Positions 22,186-31,342 of a DNA stretch of 64,000 nucleotides are shown in pieces; positions within the stretch are counted from its first letter, which is position 1; each line of letters starts with the position of its first letter. The translations under genes and the position numbers were made by a program. The notes under the pieces were generated by a model, which did no database searches, was not told the DNA's origin, and was given only the letters and a program-made list of their open reading frames with translations. The stretch is taken from the NCBI RefSeq assembly GCF_017874715.1, contig NZ_JAGGLR010000021.1, positions 62,001-126,000 on the forward strand, given 5' to 3'. Source of the DNA: Streptomyces iranensis. Lineage in GTDB: Bacteria; Actinomycetota; Actinomycetes; Streptomycetales; Streptomycetaceae.

Positions 22186-23808
22186 ATGACGCCAGCACCT
22201 CCCCCCACAGCACCACCCGGCCGCGTCCCGGGCCCCCGACGCCGCCCCCTCCCCCGCGTCCCCCACGTCCCCCGCGTCCCCCGCGTCTCCACCGTCTCAG
22301 CCGCCGTCTCGGCTGCCGCCTCAGCCGCCACTTCCGTCACCACCGCCGTCGCCGCCGGTACGGCCTGTCTGGCGCTGCTGCTCACCGCCTGCGGCCCCGA
22401 CGACGGCGCACGAGGCGAGCGCGACGGCTCCGCCGCCGGGTCCGTCATCACCCCCACGGCGACCGCGCCCGTCCCCCACGGCAAGGGCAGCCGGCTGCCG
22501 GACGACGTCAACGGCGACGGCTACCCCGATCTGCGCGTCCCCGTCCCGTCCGGCAAAGGGGGGCTGCCCAGCCGGATCGCCTTCGTCCACGGCTCGTCCC
22601 ACGGCCTGAATCCCGCCACCCGCACCGTGCTCCGCCACCGTGACCTCGGACTGCCGTCCCAGGACGTCACCGTCGCGGGCGCGACCGAGGTGGCCACGGC
22701 CGACCTCGACGGCGACGGCTACGCCGACGTCACCACCACCGCGGGCGAGGCGCTCGGCAAGAAGGAGACCGAGCGCACCCAGGCCACCGTCCGGACCGTC
22801 CCCTACATCTCCTGGGGCGGCCCCGGCGGCCCCCACGACACCCGCTCCGCCGCCCGCGTCCAGCTGACCGGCCCGGACGACGGCGTGGACGCCCAGCGCC
22901 CCACCGTCGGCGACTTCAACGGCGACGGCCACCACGACCTGGCCCTGGTCCGCGCGGACCGGCACTCGCTGCTGGTGCTGTACGGGCCGTTCAACCGGGC
23001 GGGCAGGGCCGCCCGGACCGTGCCGTACGCGAGCCCGTTGGAGGGCCACGGCGAGATCGGCGATCTCATCGCGGACACCATCGCCGACACCGCCGACACC
23101 GCCGACGGCCACCGCGCCACCGATCTGGTGGTGCACGCGCTCAACGACAACGACCAGTCCGGCTCCGCCCTCCTCGCCGCCGGGTCCCACGGCCTCGGCC
23201 ACACGGGCCGCAGGCTGCGCGAGGGCAACTCGATCACCTTCGGCGACTTCGACGGCGACGGCCGCCGCGATGTCGCGGTCGGCGACAGCGGCACCCGTAA
23301 CGACGAGCCGGGCGTGGAGACGGAGCGGCCGGACATCGGCAAGACGGTGAGCGTCTACCACAAGGGGGCGGCGCAGACGTCCGGTTCGGTTCCGCGCCCC
23401 CTCAAGGTGCCCGGGATGTCGGGCACCCTCGCCGCCGCCGACACCGATGGCGACGGCACCGATGAACTGGCCGTCTCGCTCGGACGGGGCGGCGTCGAGC
23501 TGCTCACCCTGCGAGGCTCCCACCCCGCCACGACCCGCGTCGCCGGGCGTCACCTCCTGACCCGCGCGGCACCCGCCGTCGTGGACGGCAAGACCATCCG
23601 TAAGGGCGAGCGCGCGGCCCGGCTCTACGGCGTCGCGGACTTCGATCACGACGGTAAGGACGAGGTCGTCCTGGCGTGGGGCCCCGGTCTGGCCTTCTCG
23701 CGGTACGGCGAACGTCCCGAGTGGTGGTGGATCACGGACGGCACGGCGGACAAGACGGCCTTCAGCAGCAAGCCGTTCGCGGCGGACGCGAACCAGGACG
23801 CAAACTAG
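22186..23808 (+). CDS. FG-GAP/VCBS-repeat lipoprotein
   Basis: A 540-residue predicted lipoprotein. A long Pro/Arg N-region leads into a hydrophobic segment and lipobox LLTAC with the lipidated Cys at residue 69. The mature part holds repeated Ca-binding FG-GAP blades of the form DxDGDGxxD (DVNGDGYPDL, DLDGDGYADV, DFNGDGHHDL, DFDGDGRRDV, DTDGDGTDEL, DFDHDGKDEV), consistent with an integrin-alpha-like beta-propeller at the cell surface. GAGGTGG stands before the ATG. Role unknown; possibly adhesion or an enzyme-associated propeller. Confidence 0.85.
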   Translation: MTPAPPPTAPPGRVPGPRRRPLPRVPHVPRVPRVSTVSAAVSAAASAATSVTTAVAAGTACLALLLTACGPDDGARGERDGSAAGSVITPTATAPVPHGKGSRLPDDVNGDGYPDLRVPVPSGKGGLPSRIAFVHGSSHGLNPATRTVLRHRDLGLPSQDVTVAGATEVATADLDGDGYADVTTTAGEALGKKETERTQATVRTVPYISWGGPGGPHDTRSAARVQLTGPDDGVDAQRPTVGDFNGDGHHDLALVRADRHSLLVLYGPFNRAGRAARTVPYASPLEGHGEIGDLIADTIADTADTADGHRATDLVVHALNDNDQSGSALLAAGSHGLGHTGRRLREGNSITFGDFDGDGRRDVAVGDSGTRNDEPGVETERPDIGKTVSVYHKGAAQTSGSVPRPLKVPGMSGTLAAADTDGDGTDELAVSLGRGGVELLTLRGSHPATTRVAGRHLLTRAAPAVVDGKTIRKGERAARLYGVADFDHDGKDEVVLAWGPGLAFSRYGERPEWWWITDGTADKTAFSSKPFAADANQDAN

Positions 23809-23817
23809 GACGCAAAC

Positions 23818-23885
23818 CAAAGCACGGACAAGGCACGGCCCAAAGCACGGACAAGGCACGGCCGCCCAAAGCACGGACCAGGACG
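23818..23885. repeat. 23-bp tandem repeat downstream of the lipoprotein gene
   Basis: A unit starting CAAAGCACGGACAAGGCACG occurs at 23818-23840 and 23841-23863, with a third diverged partial copy from 23867. An 11-mer AGGACGCAAAC is duplicated across the stop codon just upstream, so the whole 3' end looks like a slippage product. Confidence 0.8.
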
Positions 23886-24077
23886 GGCGAACGCCGGACC
23901 AACGCCGGGCGGGCACACCGGCCCCCCCGGCCGCACCCGGCCACCCCCCAGCTGCCCCCACCCACCACCGGGGGAAAACCCATAAGGGACCCCCTAGGGG
24001 ATGTCACAGCTCGGCCGCAATGCCCGGCCCGCTCACACAGCTCCCGCACCCGGCCCGCGACGACCGGGTACGTTCGA

Positions 24078-25040
24078 ATGGTGGCTGGATTCAGGATCGG
24101 ACGCGGACGGGACTCCCACTCCGCGCAACAAGGGCAGCGGCAGCGGCCGCCGCAGCCGCCGTACGGACAGAACGACCCGTACGGCGGTCAGCAGCACCCG
24201 CAGTGGCAGCAGCCCTCCTCACAGGGAGAGCCGGAGTATTTCGGCGGCCAGGACCCGCACTACGGCCCCGGGCCTGGGCAGGGCCCCGGCCCCGGCCCCG
24301 GAGGCTACGGCCAGGGGCAGAGACCGTACGGACAGGGCGGCGGCACGTACGCCGACAACAACTCGGGCCATACACAGCAGTTCAGCGTCGGCGAGGCGCC
24401 CGACGCGTACGACCCGTACGGCCAGGGCCCCGGTTCGTACGACGACGGCTACGGCGGGCAGACGTACCGCACAGGCTCCTCCACGGCCCCGCCCGCCGGC
24501 CCCCGGCTGCGCTGGCAACAGCTGCTGAGCGGCATCGTGCTGCGCCCGTCGGCCACCTTCTGGCAGATGCGGGACTACGCGGTGTGGGGCCCGGCGCTGA
24601 TCGTGACCTTCGTCTACGGTCTGCTGGCGGTCTTCAGCTTCGATGACGCCCGTAAGGACGTCCTCAACGCCCCCATGTCCAACAGCATCCCGTGGGTGCT
24701 CACCGCGGGCGTCGCCATGCTGATCAGTGGACTGATCCTGGGCGCCGTCACCCACACCCTCGCCCGCCAGCTGGGCGGCGACGGCACCTGGGCGCCGACC
24801 ATCGGCCTGTCGATGCTGATCATGTCGATCACGGACGCGCCGCGGCTGGTGTTCGCGCTCTTCCTGGGCGGGGACAGCTCGCTGGTGAAGGTGCTGGGCT
24901 GGGTGACCTGGCTGGCGGCGGGCGCGCTCTTCACCGCGATGGTGAGCAAGTCGCACGACCTGCCGTGGCAGAAGGCGCTGGGCGCGTCGGCGCTCCAGCT
25001 GATCGCGCTGCTGAGCCTGCTGAAGCTGGGAACGCTGTGA
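24078..25040 (+). CDS. Yip1-domain membrane protein
   Basis: A 320-residue protein beginning MVAGFRIGRGRD (GTG at 24081 equally possible). Residues 15-145 are a Gly/Pro/Gln/Tyr-rich disordered region. The C-terminal half is a Yip1-like domain with about five membrane segments (ALIVTFVYGLLAVFSFDD, GVAMLISGLILGAV, VLGWVTWLAAGALFTAMV, ALQLIALLSLLKLG). In Streptomyces the VAGFRIGRGRD start is characteristic of this family. The function is unknown; Yip1 proteins in other organisms act at membranes. No SD is seen, so it may be leaderless. Confidence 0.75.
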   Translation: MVAGFRIGRGRDSHSAQQGQRQRPPQPPYGQNDPYGGQQHPQWQQPSSQGEPEYFGGQDPHYGPGPGQGPGPGPGGYGQGQRPYGQGGGTYADNNSGHTQQFSVGEAPDAYDPYGQGPGSYDDGYGGQTYRTGSSTAPPAGPRLRWQQLLSGIVLRPSATFWQMRDYAVWGPALIVTFVYGLLAVFSFDDARKDVLNAPMSNSIPWVLTAGVAMLISGLILGAVTHTLARQLGGDGTWAPTIGLSMLIMSITDAPRLVFALFLGGDSSLVKVLGWVTWLAAGALFTAMVSKSHDLPWQKALGASALQLIALLSLLKLGTL

Positions 25041-25084
25041 GGCTGGGAACACCGTGAAGCCCGCACCACAGCCCGCATGACCAA

Positions 25085-25106
25085 GGGGCCCGCACCGGCG
25101 GGCCCC
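25085..25106. terminator. Bidirectional hairpin terminator
   Basis: GGGGCCCGC (25085-25093) pairs with GCGGGCCCC (25098-25106) with a 4-nt loop, between the convergent Yip1 and phosphoribosyltransferase genes. Confidence 0.8.
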
Positions 25107-25129
25107 TCATCCACGCGTCATGGCCTGTG

Positions 25130-25636
25130 TCAGGCGTCCCGCACTTGCCCCTCCCGCCGCACCACGGGCGGTTCCACGCTCCACGGGAAGTTGATCCACT
25201 GATCGGTGCGCTGCCAGACGTACTCGCACTTCACGAGCGACTGGGACTTCTCGTAGATCACCGCGCTGCGCACCTCGGCGACCGTGCCGAGGCAGAAGTC
25301 CCGGACCAGCTTCAGCGTCTTGCCGGTGTCCGCCACGTCATCGGCGATCAGCACCTTCTTGGCGGAGAAGTCGATCGCGTTGGGCACGGGCGCGAGCATC
25401 ACGGGCATGTCGAGGGTCGTGCCCACGCCCGTGTAGAACTCCACGTTCACCAGGTGGATGTTCTTGCAGTCGAGCGCGTACGCCAGCCCACCGGCCACGA
25501 AGACCCCGCCGCGGGCTATGGAGAGCACGACGTCGGGCTCGTAGCCGTCAGCGGCGACCCTCTCCGCCAGCTCGCGGACCGCGACCCCGAACCGCTCGTA
25601 CGTCAGGTTCTCGCGCTGCTCACCCACGCCGCTCAC
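25130..25636 (-). CDS. phosphoribosyltransferase family protein
   Basis: A 168-residue type I PRTase. The PRPP loop [18 protein letters not shown] and the start of the fold ([20 protein letters not shown]) are clear, and the length suits purine PRTases or similar salvage enzymes. GTG at 25636 is chosen because it overlaps the dcd stop by 4 nt (GTGA), which signals translational coupling; the frame upstream is inside dcd. Pairing with dCTP deaminase suggests a nucleotide salvage role; the base is not determinable. Confidence 0.8.
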   Translation of the reverse strand: MSGVGEQRENLTYERFGVAVRELAERVAADGYEPDVVLSIARGGVFVAGGLAYALDCKNIHLVNVEFYTGVGTTLDMPVMLAPVPNAIDFSAKKVLIADDVADTGKTLKLVRDFCLGTVAEVRSAVIYEKSQSLVKCEYVWQRTDQWINFPWSVEPPVVRREGQVRDA

Positions 25637-26208
25637 ACCTTCGTCCGGTGGAACCTCTGGAACGACCGCGAGGGGGTCGGCCCGCGCTGCCCCTGATAGC
25701 GGGAGCCGTAACGGGCGGAACCGTAAGGATGCTCCGCGGGCGACGTCAGCCGGAACATGCACAGCTGCCCGATCTTCATCCCCGGCCAGAGCTTGATCGG
25801 CAGCGTCGCGACATTCGACAGCTCGAGCGTGACATGCCCGGAGAACCCCGGATCGATGAACCCCGCCGTGGAGTGCGTCAGCAGCCCAAGCCGCCCCAGA
25901 CTCGACTTCCCCTCGAGCCGCGAGGCGATGTCATCCGGCAGCGTCACGACCTCGTACGTCGAGGCGAGCACGAACTCCCCCGGGTGCAGGATGAACGCGT
26001 CCTCGCCCTCGGGCTCCACCAGCCGCGTCAGATCGGGCTGCTCCACCGCCGGGTCGATATGCGGATAGCGGTGGTTCTCGAACACCCGGAAGAACCGGTC
26101 CAGCCTTACATCGATACTCGACGGCTGCACCATCGCCGGATCGTACGGATCAACCCGCACCCGCCCGGCGTCGATCTCGGCCCGGATGTCCTTGTCTGAG
26201 AGAAGCAC
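25633..26208 (-). CDS. dcd: dCTP deaminase
   Basis: A 191-residue trimeric dUTPase-superfamily deaminase. Motifs seen are [57 protein letters not shown] and [14 protein letters not shown] with the catalytic Glu, plus the C-terminal YGSRYQGQ lid. It converts dCTP to dUTP, feeding dTMP synthesis. Length and motifs are complete. It leads a two-gene operon with the PRTase and is the last core gene before the tRNA-Gly island. Confidence 0.95.
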   Translation of the reverse strand: MLLSDKDIRAEIDAGRVRVDPYDPAMVQPSSIDVRLDRFFRVFENHRYPHIDPAVEQPDLTRLVEPEGEDAFILHPGEFVLASTYEVVTLPDDIASRLEGKSSLGRLGLLTHSTAGFIDPGFSGHVTLELSNVATLPIKLWPGMKIGQLCMFRLTSPAEHPYGSARYGSRYQGQRGPTPSRSFQRFHRTKV

Positions 26209-26804
26209 CCAAAGAGGATACGCACATCACAGGTGCCCCCACGGCACAGGCCCGGTCCCACCGGACCGGGCCCGCACCCTGCGACTTCATCAGCTACCGC
26301 AGCTACCCCTCACCGCTTATCGGCTCCCACCGGCACCGCGTGCCGGAGCCGAGCGCAACGCGGACACCGCAACAACCGGCCGGGGCCGATGCGATCGTCG
26401 GTGAGGTGCTGCATCGGGAACGAGGAGGTGCTGAACACATGCCCTTCAGCACAACGGACAACGGTGCGCTCCATTGAGTCCCTTCCCCAAGAACGTGGAC
26501 GGCGTGGACGACAAAAGCCACATTAGGGGATCAACCACCCACCACTCCACGCGGCACTCCGCACCCCCACCGTACGCCCAACTCCCGCACCCCAACAGCC
26601 GCTTCCACCCCATGGGCACCCCGAAAATCCACCCCAAAACCACACCAAATCCCCCTCAAAACACCCCCGAACCCACCCCACCCCAACCCCCGCCTCACCC
26701 CCGACCGGACCCCGAACAGCACGAAGCCCCCACGACGAATGCGCCGGGGGTCAGCCATGGGGTAAAGTGTCCGACGATGCGGCGCCAGAGATCAGGCGCC
26801 TCTC
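26209..26804. other. 596-bp non-coding stretch before tRNA-Gly
   Basis: No convincing gene. The part at 26500-26720 is strikingly C- and A-rich on the plus strand (runs of CCCCA). The tRNA promoter should lie at about 26750-26800, where GGGTAAAGTGTCC could be a -10 region. Confidence 0.4.
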
Positions 26805-26875
26805 GCGGGTGTAGTTTAATGGTAGAACATGAGCTTCCCAAGCTCAGAGCGCGAGTTCGATTCTCGTCACCCGCT
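26805..26875 (+). tRNA. tRNA-Gly (anticodon CCC)
   Basis: A full cloverleaf: acceptor GCGGGTG/CACCCGC (26805-26811 with 26868-26874), D-arm around GTTTAATGGTAGAAC, anticodon arm TGAGC-TTCCCAA-GCTCA giving anticodon CCC, T-arm GCGAG-TTCGATT-CTCGT, discriminator T. The CCA is encoded at 26876-26878. Its 3' half is the attachment site for the integrative elements to its right, and integration leaves the gene intact. Confidence 0.97.
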
Positions 26876-26878
26876 CCA
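26835..26878 (+). repeat. att copy A (tRNA-Gly 3' end)
   Basis: The 44-bp segment from the anticodon loop (TTCCCAAGCTCAGAGCGCG) to the CCA recurs at 48003-48046 (1 mismatch) and 52249-52292 (2 mismatches). Similarity between copies A and C continues another roughly 50 bp through the terminator hairpin to TTGTCTAGACCTCT, as expected if the right flank came from an element carrying the same attP. Confidence 0.9.
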
Positions 26879-26883
26879 TAGCA

Positions 26884-26910
26884 AAGGCCCAGGTCACAGA
26901 CCCGGGCCTT
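26884..26910 (+). terminator. tRNA-Gly terminator hairpin
   Basis: AAGGCCCAGGTC (26884-26895) pairs with GACCCGGGCCTT (26899-26910) with one mismatch, 3-nt loop, followed by GTTTGTTGTC. The same hairpin, perfectly paired, follows att copy C. Confidence 0.8.
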
Positions 26911-27382
26911 GTTTGTTGTCTAGACCTCTCCAGGATCGCCGTGCCCTCCGCGTGCCCCATCTACGGCGTCGCGCCACCCAAATGAGCCCAGCACGCCCCC
27001 CGATTGACACTCATGGACATGCCATTCTCATATCGCGAGACGGACTTTACGTGACGTGCGCCACACTGCGGTGGAGGTATGCAAAGTCGCAAGTGCGATG
27101 CGCCTCACCTGCCTGTGGGTCACTGCAAGGCCCACAGGGGGCCACTTCCGGCAGGCCCACTGCGGCTTCGTCGACTTCTTCGCCAAGGTTCCCGCGCTGG
27201 TTGCACTGCCTTATGTCTCGCTGGCCAACGGCGAGTTCGCCACTTCATTCCAAGCATCCTGCGGCGTAGACCAGTTGAGACTCCACTGGCGGAGGAGAGT
27301 ACGCCGGGTACCGGGCCGCCGGAGGCGCGCAACCTTACTTAGGGATGGAGCAAAGGCCGCGTGAGGCGTGCGTGCGGTGCGG
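26911..27382. other. Gene-poor junction right of the tRNA
   Basis: The first 50 bp resemble the integrase 3' end that follows att copy C (paired GTGCCC motifs at 26941 and 26952 on the plus strand), so a sibling integrase gene was probably deleted here. The remaining DNA, to the end of the TIG gene, has open frames (e.g. 27056-27364) but no SD or family I recognise. Confidence 0.5.
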
Positions 27383-27928
27383 TCAGGTGTAGGTGTAGGT
27401 GTAGGAGTCTGGTCCGGTGGCGGTCCCGCCGGGGGTGGTGACGGTGACGGTCGCGGGGCCTGGGGTGTGTGCGGGGGCGATGGCATTGATCTGGGTGTCG
27501 GAGACGGCGGTGAAGGCTGCCGGGGCGGAGCCGAAGGACACGCCGGTGGTCTGGGCCAGGTTGGTGCCGGTGAGGACGACGGTGGTGCCTCCCGTGGCCG
27601 GGCCAGTAGTGGGGGAGATGCCGGTAAGCCCTGGTGTGGCGGTGTAGGTGAAGACCGCGTCGTCGGCGACGCCACCAGTGGCAGTGACGACGACGGGCAC
27701 GGTGCCGGGCGGCTGGGGTGGGGTGGTGACGGTGATCTGGCTGTCGGAGTCGATGGTCGGGACGACGGCGGTGGTGCCGAAGCGCACGGTCTGGGTGGTG
27801 GCCAGGCCCGTGCCGGTGATGGTGACCGTGGTGCCGCCCGCAGTGGGCCCGGAGCCGGGGGTCAGGCTGCCGATGTAGGGCGGGGGGAGAGCCCCTTCAG
27901 GTTGCCCAGTTTCTCGGCGAGGCACCAC
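27383..27928 (-). CDS. two IPT/TIG-domain protein
   Basis: A 181-residue protein made of two tandem immunoglobulin-like IPT/TIG domains. Each follows the pattern ...SLTPGSGPTAGGTTVTITGT GLA... (about 20-100) and GISPTTGPATGGTTVVLTGT NLA... (about 100-180). There is no signal peptide at the chosen GTG, which begins 5 bp after the phosphatase gene ends, so it appears to be the last gene of the kaiB-kaiC-phosphatase operon. TIG domains are normally extracellular, so a cytoplasmic one would be odd. A start further upstream inside the phosphatase gene cannot be excluded. Confidence 0.65.
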   Translation of the reverse strand: MVPRRETGQPEGALPPPYIGSLTPGSGPTAGGTTVTITGTGLATTQTVRFGTTAVVPTIDSDSQITVTTPPQPPGTVPVVVTATGGVADDAVFTYTATPGLTGISPTTGPATGGTTVVLTGTNLAQTTGVSFGSAPAAFTAVSDTQINAIAPAHTPGPATVTVTTPGGTATGPDSYTYTYT

Positions 27929-27933
27929 GCCGT

Positions 27934-28977
27934 TCAGCGGCTTCCCTTCGACGGGGTGGGGGTGCGCAGGGCGAGGATGGCGATGTCGTCGTGGCCGTCG
28001 CCGGGGTGCTGGTCGGCGAGGGTGCGGCAGAGCTCGTCCAGTGGCAGGTGGGCGCTGCTCGCGGCGAGGGCTGCGAGGGAGGCCATGCCCACGTCGATGG
28101 ACTGGTCGGGCCGTTCGACCAGGCCGTCGGTGAAGAAGATCACCGTTGCGCCTTTGGGGAGGGTGCGGGTGCTGGCGAAGCGGGGTCGGCTGGGATCGAC
28201 GCCGAGCGGCAGGTCGGGCTCGGTGTGCAGGTACTCGGTTGTGCCGGCGGGGGTGAGCAGCAGGGGTGGGAGGTGGCCTGCGCTGCTCCACCGCAGCCGC
28301 CAGCCTTCCGCGGCGGGCTCGATACGGGCCACGCATGCGGTGGTGATGGGGGTCTCCTCGATCGCGTTCAGTGTCCTGTCGAGGGTGGCCAGTGCCGAGC
28401 CGGGTTCGGCGGGCCGGTCGTAGAGCAGGGCGTGCAGCATGTTGCGGATTTGGGCCATCGCGGCGGCGGCGTGCAGGCTGTGTCCGGCGACGTCGCCGAT
28501 CATGGCGCCGACGGCGCCGCCGGGCAGCGGGAGGGCGTCGTACCAGTCGCCGCCCAGCCGTTCGACGGCGGGCCGGTAGACGGCGGCTGCCTGGATCGGG
28601 GTCAGGTCCGGCAGCGTGGGAAGCAGTAGCCGCTGGAAGGCGAGCCATCGGGGCATGACGTCCCGCAGTGTGACGACATGGAGCTGATGGCTGTTTGCGG
28701 TGGTCGCGCTGATGTGCATCTCGACGACTCTGACGCCGCCGCCGGGCTGCGTCAGCTCCACGTCTGTCGAATGGCCGGCCACGATCGGGAAGCCGAACGG
28801 GGCGTCCAGCAAATCGCGGGCGGGGCGGCCGAAAAGTTCCACCGCGGCTGGATTGCACAGCCGGACGATCCCTTGCTCGTCCACGGCGATGATCCCGTCA
28901 GCAGTGGCGGAGATGACCTGGTTGATGAGGTCGCCTCCGAGTCCGCCGGTCCCGGCTCCGGGATGGTCACTCGTCAT
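27934..28977 (-). CDS. PAS-SpoIIE (PP2C) serine phosphatase
   Basis: A 347-residue cytosolic protein: PAS domain (about 17-110, INQVISATADGIIAVDEQGI) followed by a SpoIIE-type PP2C phosphatase (about 130-340). The metal-binding residues are in ERLGGDWYDALPLPGGAVGA, IGDVAGHSLHAAAAMAQ, FFTDGLVERP and DGHDDIAILALR. Such enzymes usually dephosphorylate STAS anti-anti-sigma factors. It lies 13 bp downstream of kaiC in the same operon, and a STAS gene lies 3 kb away at 31343, so a link between a KaiC-type clock/switch ATPase and partner switching is plausible. Confidence 0.85.
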   Translation of the reverse strand: MTSDHPGAGTGGLGGDLINQVISATADGIIAVDEQGIVRLCNPAAVELFGRPARDLLDAPFGFPIVAGHSTDVELTQPGGGVRVVEMHISATTANSHQLHVVTLRDVMPRWLAFQRLLLPTLPDLTPIQAAAVYRPAVERLGGDWYDALPLPGGAVGAMIGDVAGHSLHAAAAMAQIRNMLHALLYDRPAEPGSALATLDRTLNAIEETPITTACVARIEPAAEGWRLRWSSAGHLPPLLLTPAGTTEYLHTEPDLPLGVDPSRPRFASTRTLPKGATVIFFTDGLVERPDQSIDVGMASLAALAASSAHLPLDELCRTLADQHPGDGHDDIAILALRTPTPSKGSR

Positions 28978-28990
28978 GGGGGGGCCGCGC

Positions 28991-30493
28991 TCAGATATCG
29001 CCGATGACGCCCGGCATCGGTGGCGCGTCCAGGTCGGCGGCTTCCATTGCGTCGAGGCCGACGGCCGGGTCGCCGATGTGCATGCCGTCCGCGTCGATGG
29101 TGACCTTGCGTACGAACTCGTCGTGGGCGGAGCCGCGGTTTTGCACGACGGCTATGGTGCGCTTGATCATCCCGGCCTTCTGGAAGTACCGCAGTGCGAT
29201 GGTGACGTCGGTGAGGCTGGCCAGTTCGCGCGCGATCGAAGGTGTCTCCATGGGTGTGAAGCGGCTGGTGGGGGCGGAGGTGAACAGCGTGGTGATGCGG
29301 CGCTCGCGGACGACCGCACCGAGCGCGATCACCAGGTCCAGCAGCGCCCTCGGTGTGGCGATGCGTTCCATGGCGGAGAGGGTGTCGATAACCAGGCGCT
29401 GGGGCTCGAAATCCACCACGGCCCGTCTGATCCGGATGAAGTAGTCCTCCAAGGAGGCCACTTCCGGGTAGTCGCACACCACCTGCAGCTGGCCGGCCTC
29501 TTCCATGCCCTCCAGGTCGATTCCCCAGCCGGCGGCGTTGCGCCTCATCTGCTCGCGGGTCTCGTCGAAGGTGAACCCCAAGCAGCGCTCCCCCGCTGCG
29601 ACACCCGCGTCCAGGAACTTCAGACTGGTCAGTGTCTTGCCGGACCCGGAGGGCCCGGACAGCAGGACGACAGCGTCCCGGTAGAACCCGCCGCCGCACA
29701 TTCGATCCAGTCCGGGGTTCCCGGAGGACACGCGGGTACTGGAGGCGGGCGCGGACGGCATACCAAGGAAAGCGAGCGGGATGACGACGAACCCTTCGCG
29801 CGGGTCGATGGTGAACAGCCATTCGCCCGTGCGGTGCGGGGCACCGCGGAACTTGACGATCTCGACGGTCCGGCGCCGACGCTCACCAACCAGCACATTG
29901 CGCAGGACGATCACGTTGTCGACGACGAACTCCTCGACGTTGTACCGGGATACGCCGTCGTACTCACTGTTCCGCTCGGCTGTGATGATCGAGGTGACCC
30001 CGAGCGAATTCAGTGCGGAAGCGAGCCTTTGGGTCTCCTTGCGGACGATCCCGGTGTCGGTGAACCGGGCGAACACGGCCCCCAGCGAATCCAGCACCAC
30101 CCGGGAGGCGCCGATCCGGCGGACTGCGTGCTCGATGCGGGAGGTCAGCGCGCCGAAATCGTAGGAGCCGATGACGGCGGCTTCCTCATCCTTTCTCTCG
30201 GCGGCGTCGACGAACGCCCACTTCCCCTCGGCTTCCCACTGCTCGATCGGAAAGCCCAGCGAGGCGAAATTACGGCGGATCGCCTCCGGCGGCTCCTCGA
30301 ATGTGACGAACACTCCCGGCTGACCGTTCCTCTTGATCCCGCGGGTGAGGAACTCCCCGGCAAAGATCGTCTTGCCACTGCCGGTCGTGCCGGTGACCAG
30401 GGTCGGCCTGCCTGCCGGCAGTCCGCCGATCGCCACCTGGTCGAACCCGTTGATCCCGGTGGGCGTCCGTTCGATCGTGTCGGCGTCAGTCAC
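28991..30493 (-). CDS. kaiC: KaiC-like double RecA ATPase
   Basis: A 500-residue KaiC-family protein with two RecA-like halves. CI has P-loop GTTGSGKT (about 35-42) and the catalytic glutamates in VTFEEPPEAIRRNFASLG. CII has P-loop GPSGSGKT (about 278-285) and LGFTFDETREQMRRNAAGWG. Length and order match cyanobacterial KaiC. GTG at 30493 is chosen because AAGGAGG lies 6 nt upstream; it overlaps the kaiB stop by 8 nt, implying coupled translation. No kaiA is present. In cyanobacteria KaiC autophosphorylates rhythmically; outside them KaiB/KaiC pairs are less understood and may act as stress or timing switches. Confidence 0.9.
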   Translation of the reverse strand: MTDADTIERTPTGINGFDQVAIGGLPAGRPTLVTGTTGSGKTIFAGEFLTRGIKRNGQPGVFVTFEEPPEAIRRNFASLGFPIEQWEAEGKWAFVDAAERKDEEAAVIGSYDFGALTSRIEHAVRRIGASRVVLDSLGAVFARFTDTGIVRKETQRLASALNSLGVTSIITAERNSEYDGVSRYNVEEFVVDNVIVLRNVLVGERRRRTVEIVKFRGAPHRTGEWLFTIDPREGFVVIPLAFLGMPSAPASSTRVSSGNPGLDRMCGGGFYRDAVVLLSGPSGSGKTLTSLKFLDAGVAAGERCLGFTFDETREQMRRNAAGWGIDLEGMEEAGQLQVVCDYPEVASLEDYFIRIRRAVVDFEPQRLVIDTLSAMERIATPRALLDLVIALGAVVRERRITTLFTSAPTSRFTPMETPSIARELASLTDVTIALRYFQKAGMIKRTIAVVQNRGSAHDEFVRKVTIDADGMHIGDPAVGLDAMEAADLDAPPMPGVIGDI

Positions 30494-30830
30494 CGTGCGC
30501 CTCCTTGTGGTGTCGGTCACCGTCCGCCTCCTCCTTCTTCTCGCGGACTTCCTGCGGCTCATCCGGCAGACCCAACGCGAATGCGGCCCTCAGGGGGTCG
30601 GACAGGTCCCCGATCACCCGCACCTGCGGCAGCGGCAGCAGCCTGACCACAGTCGGCGTGGCCAGGACCCGCAGCTCCTCCGCCAGCCCCGGCCGCGCCA
30701 CCACGTCCACCACTTCCAACTCGTAGCCGCCCGACAGACGGGACCCGGCAAGTGCGCGCAGGTTCGCCTCGGCAGCGCTGGACCGCTCCGACTCCCCGGC
30801 CACAAACAGGCGGAATGAGTAACCCGTCAC
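30486..30830 (-). CDS. kaiB: KaiB-like protein
   Basis: A 114-residue thioredoxin-fold protein. GYSFRLFVAGESERSSAAEA NL begins a typical KaiB domain (usual ...LYVAGxTPxSxxALxNL...), followed by YELEVVDVVARPGLAEELRV and LATPTVVRLLPLPQVRVIGD L. The C-terminal 20 residues are charged and probably disordered. KaiB binds the KaiC CI ring in the cyanobacterial clock. GTG at 30830 has GGAGGAGG upstream. It is the first gene of kaiB-kaiC-phosphatase-TIG. Confidence 0.88.
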   Translation of the reverse strand: MTGYSFRLFVAGESERSSAAEANLRALAGSRLSGGYELEVVDVVARPGLAEELRVLATPTVVRLLPLPQVRVIGDLSDPLRAAFALGLPDEPQEVREKKEEADGDRHHKEAHGD

Positions 30831-31342
30831 CCGTCCGCCTCCTCCAGCCGCGCGGAATGCGAAGCTGCCCCTGCCCGGTCACCACAACCCACGCCCCGGC
30901 CTCCGCCTCCCCGCTGTCGCGTGACGTCCATCCAGGCACCTGCCCTTCCCGGCCCGGGTAGCACCCGGGAGCCTCACCACACAGACACACCGCGCAGCCC
31001 ACACCCGATAGCGTGCAAGCGCCTGCCGAGCCCTCCCAGCTCCCCGCCAGCTTCTCGCCGTGACGGAGGCCGGGCGGCCGGACGGCTGCCCGCCGACGGG
31101 CCGTGCCGCCGAGCCGGCGGACTGCTCTGCCCTTACAACGTGACACCGCATGCCGCCGGGCGCGAGCCGGGGGGCCGAGCGGGTGCTGCGGGAGGCGCTC
31201 ATGCCGCACTCGACCGGGAGACCGTCAGCCGCAGCGCGAGTCACGCTGCGCGACGGTCGGCGATACCCGGGTTTTCGACCACTCGGCGAAGTGGCGGTGA
31301 GCCGTCGCACCTGAAAGACAAAGGGCTGGCAGCCGACACCAG
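30831..31342. other. 512-bp region between divergent kaiB and STAS genes
   Basis: It should hold the kaiBC operon promoter. A hairpin GGCCCGGGTAGCACCCGGG-like sequence lies near 30950. Overlapping open frames on both strands have no SD and no recognisable content. Confidence 0.35.

Noticed and set aside
27056-27364. Open frame right of the tRNA with a protein-like middle (FVDFFAKVPALVALPYVSLA)
   Set aside because: No SD, no recognisable family and a basic low-complexity end; kept only as a remark on the junction region.
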